Notes under the pieces: generated by a model
Told to the model about the DNA's origin: nothing
The model's input: only the letters and a program-made list of their open reading frames with translations
Databases searched by the model: none
Shown: one piece after another, positions 1-6,274 of the stretch
Position numbering within the stretch: position 1 is the stretch's first letter
Layout: each line of letters begins with the position of its first letter
NCBI GenBank assembly: GCA_964478075.1
Contig: CAYZGO010000003.1
Span: 62,001-126,000 of the forward strand
DNA length: 64,000 nucleotides
Direction of reading: 5' to 3'
DNA from: DAOUEX01 sp034430235
Lineage (GTDB): Bacteria; Chloroflexota; Anaerolineae; UBA2200
Position numbers and translations under genes: made by a program

Positions 1-1495
1 GCTGCACGGCAGAATGAGAGTCCAAGCCAAGGACAATCTCCCCCTCTCCTGGCTCTCCTGACGGTGAGGGACGGACTTCAATAACCTGTAGGCCTGTGCT
101 TGGGGGCCGATGCTGGCCCACCACCGTCAGACGGCCCTCAGCGGGACAAGGCGGCTGACCGCCGCTGGCGTCCACAGCGAAATCCTCTAGATAAGCGAAC
201 TCCTCCAGCAGATTACCTTCCTGGTCCTTCAATATCAGTTGCGGTGTTTCCATCCAGTCCAGGCGTTCGAACCCGAACTGCTGGAAATACGTCTCCCCAT
301 CTCCTGCCGGCTCCAGCCCGGCCGCAGCGAATTGCTCAGCGATGTACTCCGCGGCACGACGTGCACCCTCTGACCCCGCTCTCCGCCCTTCCAGTTCCTC
401 GCGCGTCAGATAGCGCACGTCCACCAGCGCGCGTTCGACGTCAAAAGCGCGGGCCTGCCGCGCGTAAGCCACAGCAGGGCCAGTGTTATCCAGGATGAAC
501 CACACAGCCAGAGCCACAACAGCAGCCGCCATCAAAAGGCGCTTGAAAGGCAGACTGGCCAGGTTCACGCCACTGCGCTCCACCAGTTCTTGCAAGCCCA
601 TGCCCAGCAGGTTGAAGCCCAGGATGGCGACGAAGAAAGCTGCCGCAGGATACAAGGTCATCCAGGGATAGCTGCGAGCATAGCGCCAGGAGTTGGAGAG
701 CATCGCCCCCCATTCGGGTACGGAGAAGTAGACCACGGGCCGGTCGTACACGTCCATCGTACTGATGCCGCCCCCGATGAATATGCCCACAAAGCCCAGT
801 TCACCGAGGGTGAGCAATACGCTCCCCATCTCGAAGCTCGCCAAAGCAAGCAAGGAGGGAAAGACGTTGGGCAGCACGTGCCGCGTGATGATCTCGGGTG
901 TGGAAAGCCCCACTGCCCGTGCGGCCTCGATAAAGGGGCGTTGGCGGATGGTGGCAAATTCGCCACGCACAGCCTGGGTGACCTCAGCCCAGCCCAGAAA
1001 ACACAGGGCAATCACGAAGGTTGATAGCCCTTTCTGGATGCCGAAAGCCAGGATCAGCAGCACACCCAGGATCAAAGAGGGGAAGGCTGCCTCAGCTCCG
1101 GCCATGCTCATAATCGCCCGATCAACGGCCCGTCCGTGGTACCAGCCAGACACGGCCCCCAGCGCGAAACCGACGATCATCCGCGCGGCCATCACCGCCG
1201 CAGCGATTGTCAGGGTCTGGCCCGCACCACAGATAAGCAGGCTGAGCAAATCCCGCCCCTGCTGATCCGTCCCCAGCAGAAAGTGCTCCGATGGTGGGAA
1301 AGGAGGCGTGCGCGTCACGCCATCCATCTCCAGGAACCAGATTTGGTCTGTGGGGTCGTACGGCGCGAAACGCGGGCCGACGACAGCGACGATGATCAGG
1401 GCCAGCACAAGAAGTCCCCCGCTGATCAAAGGCCCATTGGTCAGGCCATGCCACAGACGAGCCCGACGGCGGATTTCCAGCGCCCTCTTCGTCAC
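1..1495 (-). CDS. DppC-type ABC transporter permease fused to an M28-family peptidase (partial, runs off left edge)
   Basis: One frame is open from a GTG at 1495 to the left edge (498 residues in the window). Residues 1-305 are a dipeptide/oligopeptide-type inner-membrane permease with an N-terminal membrane segment (about 24-40), several further hydrophobic helices, and the cytoplasmic EAA loop at about 190-210 (EAARAVGLSTPEII) that docks the ATPase. An extra hydrophobic helix at about 319-336 leads into a region typical of the start of M28 zinc aminopeptidases, about residues 355-408 (RYLTREELEGRRAGSEGA, then AAEYIAEQF). The expected topology puts this part outside the cytoplasm. The metal-binding residues would lie beyond the edge. 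The start is supported by GGGAGGT six bases upstream, and the GTG overlaps the stop of the preceding permease gene (GTGA), implying translational coupling. The fusion is seen directly; coupled peptide hydrolysis and uptake is inference. Confidence 0.85.
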   Translation of the reverse strand, partial: MTKRALEIRRRARLWHGLTNGPLISGGLLVLALIIVAVVGPRFAPYDPTDQIWFLEMDGVTRTPPFPPSEHFLLGTDQQGRDLLSLLICGAGQTLTIAAAVMAARMIVGFALGAVSGWYHGRAVDRAIMSMAGAEAAFPSLILGVLLILAFGIQKGLSTFVIALCFLGWAEVTQAVRGEFATIRQRPFIEAARAVGLSTPEIITRHVLPNVFPSLLALASFEMGSVLLTLGELGFVGIFIGGGISTMDVYDRPVVYFSVPEWGAMLSNSWRYARSYPWMTLYPAAAFFVAILGFNLLGMGLQELVERSGVNLASLPFKRLLMAAAVVALAVWFILDNTGPAVAYARQARAFDVERALVDVRYLTREELEGRRAGSEGARRAAEYIAEQFAAAGLEPAGDGETYFQQFGFERLDWMETPQLILKDQEGNLLEEFAYLEDFAVDASGGQPPCPAEGRLTVVGQHRPPSTGLQVIEVRPSPSGEPGEGEIVLGLDSHSAVQ

Positions 1496-2439
1496 GCCCC
1501 ACCTCCCGGCACCGCAGTCCGCAGCCGCGGATCAGCCCAGCGGTAGCCAAGTTCCAGAAGGGCATTGATGAGCAGGAAAGTAAGGCCCAGGCTCAGCACC
1601 AGGCCCGTGGTAGTGTTGGTGTCGTAGCTGCGGACAGCATCCAAAAGGGCAGTGCCTACGCCAGGCCATCCGACGAACACCTCCGCCACCGGCAAAGCGG
1701 CGAGGCTGTAGCGCATCGAGAGGCTGAGGGCGGTGAGTATCGAAGGAGCGGCATTGAGGAAGGCGTGGCGCCATACCACCCGTCGCCTAGGAAGGCCCTT
1801 GGCATAGGCAGTACGAATGTAGTCCTGCTCGAGAATGTCGGCCAAGGCGAGATAGGTCATGCGTGCCAGGCGGGCAATGGACGGTGCAGCCAGAACCAGC
1901 GCGGGCATGACGATGTGCTCATCCCAGCCAAAGCCCCCCACCGGCAGGAGCCGCACCCCCGTAGTGCGGTAGAAACGGACGAGGCCAACCTGGAGCAGCA
2001 AGGCCAGGAAGAAGGTAGGGGCAGAGACACCCACCAGGGTGGAGGCAATGATGCCCACGGAGAGGCGCGAGTGGCGCTGTAAAGCGGCGAGGGTGCCCAG
2101 GGGTATGCCAATGAAGGCTGTGAGCAGCAGAGCAGCAGCCAACAAACCCATAGATCGTGGGTAATAGGCCCTCAGCAATTCGGTAACCGGCCTGTTGCGC
2201 ATGATGCGACTGCGCCTCACCTGAAGTGCACTGCTTCCCAGATCACCTCGAATCGCATGGCTCAAGTACTGCCCAGTGTCCACCACGCTCTGGCGCAGCA
2301 CGACAGAGGCAGGTACATAGCCCCGCGCTTCGGCCGCCTCCAGGGTCATATGGCACAGGAACACAATAGCCAGAAGCGTGAATATGGCAGCAATCAGGTG
2401 TCGGAATGCAAGACGCAAAGGTATCCCCCTTAGAGGCAA
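1492..2439 (-). CDS. DppB/OppB-type ABC transporter permease
   Basis: This is a 315-residue inner-membrane permease of the binding-protein-dependent (di/oligopeptide or nickel) family. It has a signal-anchor-like N-terminus (AAIFTLLAIVFLC), a periplasmic loop, then five hydrophobic segments. The EAA-like loop TAYAKGLPRRRVVWRHAF lies about two thirds along, and the GWPGVGTALLDAVRSYD region is typical of the last cytoplasmic loop of DppB. The start is a TTG. The gene is followed, with a 4-bp overlap, by the DppC-M28 fusion, so the two permease halves form one transporter. No ATPase or substrate-binding protein is in the window; they may lie to the left. Upstream, 17 bp away, is the membrane partner of an ECF sigma factor, so transporter and sigma unit may be co-transcribed. 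Substrate is unknown; peptides are the default guess. Confidence 0.85.
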   Translation of the reverse strand: MPLRGIPLRLAFRHLIAAIFTLLAIVFLCHMTLEAAEARGYVPASVVLRQSVVDTGQYLSHAIRGDLGSSALQVRRSRIMRNRPVTELLRAYYPRSMGLLAAALLLTAFIGIPLGTLAALQRHSRLSVGIIASTLVGVSAPTFFLALLLQVGLVRFYRTTGVRLLPVGGFGWDEHIVMPALVLAAPSIARLARMTYLALADILEQDYIRTAYAKGLPRRRVVWRHAFLNAAPSILTALSLSMRYSLAALPVAEVFVGWPGVGTALLDAVRSYDTNTTTGLVLSLGLTFLLINALLELGYRWADPRLRTAVPGGGA

Positions 2440-2456
2440 GAACCGTGCACTGGCTC

Positions 2457-3125
2457 CTATTCCTGCCAGTAATAGATCGTCGGCGTGCTGTGCTCTTTCC
2501 CCACAGGAACGAAGGAAAAGCTGTGCTCGCTGCTGCGCCCCCCTTCAGTCTGAAAGACCAAATGCACCCGTATAATCTCTGAGGGCCGCAGCGCACGCAC
2601 CGTACCTGATGGCTCAATGACCATGACCTGCCCTCGTGCGCTGACGAGAAGCTTCTGCGGGGGGATCAAGGTGACGGTATATCTCGTATCAGGCGTGATC
2701 TCTCGATCCAGGAAGATGACGATAGGGGCGTCCTTTGGTACGTCCTTGGCGCCATCAGCGGGAAAAGTACGTAACACGTGCGGCGGCTCCTTAGCGTAGA
2801 CCTCGGTCTGTTGTGCAACGAAGAGGACGAGGACCAACACGATAAGGAAGCCACAAGCGATCATGGCGTACTGCTTGAAACCAAGAACTGGCAAGTTTAT
2901 CCACCTGTTCAGGAGACTGATTCCCTCCCGTTGACCGGAAACTCGCTCGCGCTCCAGGCCCAGGCGGGCATAGGTTCGCTTGATCAGCCTTTCCGCTAGA
3001 TTCTCCTCCGAGGATCCCAGCATAGCTTCGACGTAGAAGGGTGGGAGATCCTCTGCCTCGATGTCGAAATGGCTCCGCAGTTCCTCAGCGAAACGTCGCT
3101 CTTCGTCACAGAGATCTTTGCACAT
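2457..3125 (-). CDS. Single-pass membrane protein with bacterial Ig-like domain, putative anti-sigma factor
   Basis: This 222-residue protein is encoded directly after, and overlapping by 20 bp, an ECF sigma factor, the usual position of its anti-sigma partner. Residues 1-75 are charged and cytoplasmic. One strong membrane helix follows (MIACGFLIVLVLVLFVAQQ). The outside part contains FPADGAKDVPKDAPIVIFLD, which resembles the start of Big_5/SbsA Ig-like domains. The ATG at 3125 is preferred because AGGAG lies seven bases upstream; an in-frame ATG at 3140 would add five residues. No recognisable zinc anti-sigma motif was seen, so the role rests on position and topology. It could alternatively be a structural envelope protein controlled by the sigma factor. 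Confidence 0.6.
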   Translation of the reverse strand: MCKDLCDEERRFAEELRSHFDIEAEDLPPFYVEAMLGSSEENLAERLIKRTYARLGLERERVSGQREGISLLNRWINLPVLGFKQYAMIACGFLIVLVLVLFVAQQTEVYAKEPPHVLRTFPADGAKDVPKDAPIVIFLDREITPDTRYTVTLIPPQKLLVSARGQVMVIEPSGTVRALRPSEIIRVHLVFQTEGGRSSEHSFSFVPVGKEHSTPTIYYWQE

Positions 3126-3696
3126 TTTGCTGCTCCTCATGCTCAACTGCGCTCATCTTTTCACGCAGCGCCTGCCGGGCTCGCCACAAACGGTTCTCTA
3201 CAGCCCGTTGCGTCAGTCCTACGGCTTCCGCAATTTCCCTGATGGACTGCTCAGCAAAGTATCGGCGGTAAACGATAGCTCGATCCAGCTCCGAAAGCTC
3301 AGCCAGCGCCCGGTGCAGGCCCTCTTTGCGTTCTGCCCAATCCAGAGCGCTCTCCACTGCTGCTTTCGTGGGAAGGGCGCTCACATCGTTCTCTGCGCGG
3401 GCCGCAATTTGGCGGCCCCGCTTACGCCTGCGATCCAGCGCCATGTACTTGGCCCGCATACGCATCCATTTGGCCAGCGTTCCTCGTTGTGCATCAAACT
3501 CGTCAATCTCGCGCCAGACGGCGACGAAAACGTCGCTCACAACCTCTTCTGTATCCTCAGGGGTTCCCAGGCTGCCCAGGATGTACGAGACCAGAGCATA
3601 TAACTCGGCAGCATATCGCGTGATCAAAGTCTCCAGGCACCGTGAATCCTGCTGGAGTATGCCTTTAGCTAACTCGTGTTCAGCGTCCCTCGCCAT
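3106..3696 (-). CDS. ECF-family RNA polymerase sigma factor
   Basis: This 196-residue extracytoplasmic-function sigma factor directs RNA polymerase to a small regulon. Region 2 is visible around LETLITRYAAELYALV and the acidic VVSDVFVAVWREIDEFD. Region 4 is the helix-turn-helix IREIAEAVGLTQRAVENRLWRA near the C-terminus. A basic linker (RRRKRGRQIAARAE) separates them. The ATG at 3696 is preferred because it begins MARDAEHELAKGIL as in relatives, with GAGGAG 12 bases upstream. A GTG at 3723 would add nine residues. It overlaps the membrane partner gene, consistent with a sigma/anti-sigma pair, and lies upstream of the permease genes, which are plausible targets. Confidence 0.9.
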   Translation of the reverse strand: MARDAEHELAKGILQQDSRCLETLITRYAAELYALVSYILGSLGTPEDTEEVVSDVFVAVWREIDEFDAQRGTLAKWMRMRAKYMALDRRRKRGRQIAARAENDVSALPTKAAVESALDWAERKEGLHRALAELSELDRAIVYRRYFAEQSIREIAEAVGLTQRAVENRLWRARQALREKMSAVEHEEQQNVQRSL

Positions 3697-4087
3697 GATG
3701 AACAACGGCTCCTCTATACACACTACGCCATCAAGTCGTGCAATCTCTCACTCACTGGCTCACGGCCTGTATGCAATATACTCGTATTTTACTCCCGGGA
3801 TGCCCCGCACCATAATGCAATGCGTCTCTCTATCCACAGCACGTGGAATCACGGCACAATAGCGTGTGCGAAGCAGCGCCCAGCTTGCTATCGCTAGTTC
3901 AGGCAACAGGTGCAACTCCGTTTTGGAGCAGCTCTAGACCGAGCCGCTGTTCAGCGGCAGTTGGACTGCCGCGTATTCCCATGCTCACCGAGGGTCACAG
4001 AGACAACCCGCAGTACAACTGCTGGAGAACGTAAGAATCAAGTGAGATTTGCCCCAAAAGAAACTATAGCCCCAGGCAACTTCGCGC
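3697..4087. other. Intergenic region between divergent sigma and aminopeptidase genes
   Basis: No convincing gene was found here. The stretch is expected to hold the leftward promoter of the sigma operon, but no clear -35/-10 pair could be assigned on that strand. Short open frames on both strands lack ribosome sites and family resemblance. Confidence 0.5.
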
Positions 4088-4116
4088 TTGACGCATCATC
4101 CACTCGGAGATATAAT
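4088..4116 (+). promoter_or_regulatory. Sigma70-type promoter of the M42 aminopeptidase gene
   Basis: TTGACG at 4088-4093 and TATAAT at 4111-4116 are separated by exactly 17 bp. The predicted start of transcription is about 25 bases before the ATG at 4149, which is preceded by AAGGAGAAAGGC. Confidence 0.85.
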
Positions 4117-4148
4117 CGCACCAACTCTGATGAAAGAAGGAGAAAGGC

Positions 4149-5219
4149 ATGGATGCAACGGAGCAACTCTTCAAAGAACTGACCGAGGCCCCAGGAGTGC
4201 CTGGTTATGAGAGCAAAGTGCGGGCCATCATTCGCCGGCACCTGGAACCCGTGGCCAAGATTCAGCACGACAAGTTAGGCAGCATCATTGGTGTGAAACC
4301 CGGCACAGCAGACTCGCCGCGTGTGATGCTCGCCGGGCACATGGACGAAGTTGGCTTCATGGTCAGCCTGATCACTGACGATGGCTTTATCAGATTCGTC
4401 CCGCTGGGCGGCTGGTGGGAGCAGGTGATGCTGGCCCAACGTGTGGTGATCAAAACGTCTGCCGGTGACGTATTTGGGCTGCTGGGGGCCAAGCCACCAC
4501 ACCTGCTGGAACGCGAAGAGGCCAAGAAGCTGGTGGAAAAGAAGGACATGTACATAGATATCGGGGCCACCAGCGCCGATGAAGTCAAAGGCTGCGGAGT
4601 ACGGCCGGGCGATCCCATTATCCCCGTCTGCCCCTTTACCATGCTGGCACCTGGCAAGACCTACATGGCCAAAGCCTGGGATGATCGCGTGGGCTGCGCC
4701 CTTTTCATCCAGGCTCTTGAGTGCCTGAAAGACAAAGAACACCCCAATGCCGTCTACGGCGTAGGCACAGTACAGGAAGAGGTGGGAGTACGAGGGGCGA
4801 AGACCAGCGTCTACAACGTCAATCCAGACGTAGCTATCATTCTGGAGGTGGACATCGCCGGAGACGTACCCGGCATCAAGCCCGAGGAATCAGCGATAAA
4901 ACTAGGCAAGGGTCCCAGCCTGCTTCTGTACGACGCACGCATGATCCCCAATCTCCGTCTGCGCGACTTTGTGATTTCCGTCGCCGAGGAAAACAAGATC
5001 CCCTTGCAGTTCTCCACCATGCGCGGCGGCGCAACAGACGGCTCAGTGATCCATCTACACAACCAGGGCGTCCCAACTGTGGTCATCAGCGTCCCCACGC
5101 GGCATATCCACAGCCACGCGGGTATCCTTCACCGCGACGACTATGACCACGCACTCGACCTGCTGGTCAGACTTATCGTGCGTCTCGACGAATCCACTGT
5201 GAGCACGTTCACTGAGTAA
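4149..5219 (+). CDS. M42-family metallo-aminopeptidase (FrvX/glutamyl aminopeptidase-like)
   Basis: This 356-residue cytosolic di-zinc exopeptidase belongs to the TET/FrvX family, which forms large dodecameric shells and degrades peptides. The metal and catalytic motifs are in order: AGHMDEVGF (first His/Asp), AKAWDDRVG (bridging Asp), VQEEVGVRGA (catalytic Glu pair), LEVDIAGD (Asp ligand) and RHIHSHAG near the C-terminus (last His). Length fits the family. It has its own consensus promoter at 4088-4116 and stands alone, with a tandem repeat block downstream. Some relatives are annotated as endoglucanases (the old FrvX/CelM name), but the motifs are those of peptidases. Confidence 0.93.
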   Translation: MDATEQLFKELTEAPGVPGYESKVRAIIRRHLEPVAKIQHDKLGSIIGVKPGTADSPRVMLAGHMDEVGFMVSLITDDGFIRFVPLGGWWEQVMLAQRVVIKTSAGDVFGLLGAKPPHLLEREEAKKLVEKKDMYIDIGATSADEVKGCGVRPGDPIIPVCPFTMLAPGKTYMAKAWDDRVGCALFIQALECLKDKEHPNAVYGVGTVQEEVGVRGAKTSVYNVNPDVAIILEVDIAGDVPGIKPEESAIKLGKGPSLLLYDARMIPNLRLRDFVISVAEENKIPLQFSTMRGGATDGSVIHLHNQGVPTVVISVPTRHIHSHAGILHRDDYDHALDLLVRLIVRLDESTVSTFTE

Positions 5220-5263
5220 GCACTGGCCATCGAGGGCAAAAGAAGACCAGAGCCCTGTATGGC

Positions 5264-5537
5264 TATGTTTCCCGACCACAAAGACACCAAGACACGAAGC
5301 CTATACTCTGTTTCCTTGAGGTCTTTGTGCCTTGGTGGTTAGTCCGGCCCTGCGGATGATTATGTTTCCTAACCACAAAGACACCAGGACACGAAGTCTA
5401 TACTCTGTTTCCTTGATGTCTTTGTGCCTTGGTGGTTAGTCCGGGCCTGCGGATGATTATGTTTCCTAATCACAAAGACACCAGGATACGAAACCTATAC
5501 TTCTGTTTCCTTGGTGTCTTCGTGCCTTGGTGGTTAT
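5264..5537. repeat. Three tandem copies of a 97-bp imperfect foldback repeat
   Basis: Copies begin at 5264, 5361 and 5458, each with TATGTTTCC(C/T). The first two are exactly 97 bp and the third is cut short at about 5537. Each carries CACAAAGACACCA on the left and CTTTGTGCCTTGGTGGTTA on the right, partly complementary arms around a TCTGTTTCCTTG core. The copies differ by a few substitutions. There is no coding potential and the unit is unlike CRISPR, since there are no variable spacers. They fill the convergent gap between the aminopeptidase and the Fur-family gene. Confidence 0.85.
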
Positions 5538-5576
5538 CTTTTTCTCTGGTGCTGTCAACTCACCTTTGACGAAGCA

Positions 5577-6008
5577 TCAGCGTCCGCCTCGACTATGCTT
5601 CTGTGCACAATCCGGACAAAGGCCATAAAAGTCTAGGCTATGACCTGTGATCACAAAGCCAGTTGCTGATGCTGCCTCTTCCTCTAGATCCTCACCGACA
5701 TCTATCGTGACATCAGTAATATGACCACAACGTGTGCAGGTCACGTGATAGTGAACCCCAGTCCTGGCATCGTAATGGCTGACAGAGCCCCTGGGCTTCA
5801 CTTCGCTGACCAAGCCCGCCTCGCGCAGCAGGCTCAAAGTGCGATAGACTGTACCCAGACTGATCTTTGGTATGATCTTGCGCACTTCTCCGTATACCTG
5901 TGCCGCGTCCGGATGCGAGTCGGCACACCTCAGCACGTCCAGAATAACTTGCCTCTGCCGTGTCATGCGATAGCTTTTACCGGCACACTCCAGCATCTTC
6001 ATTTTCAT
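5577..6008 (-). CDS. Fur-family metal or peroxide-responsive regulator
   Basis: This DNA-binding repressor of the Fur/Zur/PerR family has about 143 residues. The winged-helix region reads RMTRQRQVILDVL then ISLGTVYRTLSLLREAGLV. The hinge and dimer region HYDARTGVHYHVTCTRCGHI contains the regulatory histidines and the first CxxC. A second CxxC (CPDC) near the C-terminus completes the structural zinc site. An ATG at 6008 gives a family-typical N-terminus; an upstream TTG at 6038 would add ten residues. Which metal it senses cannot be decided here: no metal-uptake or peroxide gene is adjacent. Its neighbours are a tandem repeat block and a mannosidase, so it appears monocistronic. Confidence 0.92.
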   Translation of the reverse strand: MKMKMLECAGKSYRMTRQRQVILDVLRCADSHPDAAQVYGEVRKIIPKISLGTVYRTLSLLREAGLVSEVKPRGSVSHYDARTGVHYHVTCTRCGHITDVTIDVGEDLEEEAASATGFVITGHSLDFYGLCPDCAQKHSRGGR

Positions 6009-6208
6009 CTCATCGCCCGCCTCATTTTGATGCTCCAATACGCTGCATCCGTCAACCCCACAGGCGCAGGCGCAAAGTGGGTAATTCTCACAACGTGACT
6101 GTTACTGCATAATACCACATATGCTGCACGTTTCCTTGACGAGTGCCTGACTTTATGCGGACGTGGCTGATACAAATCCAAGACCTCTCATAGACGCAGC
6201 ATGCACAC

Positions 6209-6237
6209 TTGTGTGAGCAGAAGCAATCGGTTAGAAT
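6209..6237 (+). promoter_or_regulatory. Possible promoter of the alpha-mannosidase gene
   Basis: TTGTGT at 6209-6214 and TAGAAT at 6232-6237 have a 17-bp spacer, about 40 bases before the ATG at 6275. The -35 box is a weak match. The gene has a good ribosome site (AGGAGGA). Confidence 0.4.
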
Positions 6238-6274
6238 AGCAGTACGGATTCACCAACCTTGACCAGGAGGAAGA

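Noticed and set aside
100..1565. Several plus-strand and off-frame open frames at the left end
   Set aside because: They run antisense to, or out of frame with, the permease-M28 fusion, which reads without interruption over the whole stretch and has clear family motifs.
5264..5537. CRISPR array
   Set aside because: The units are contiguous 97-bp repeats with no unique spacers and no cas genes nearby.
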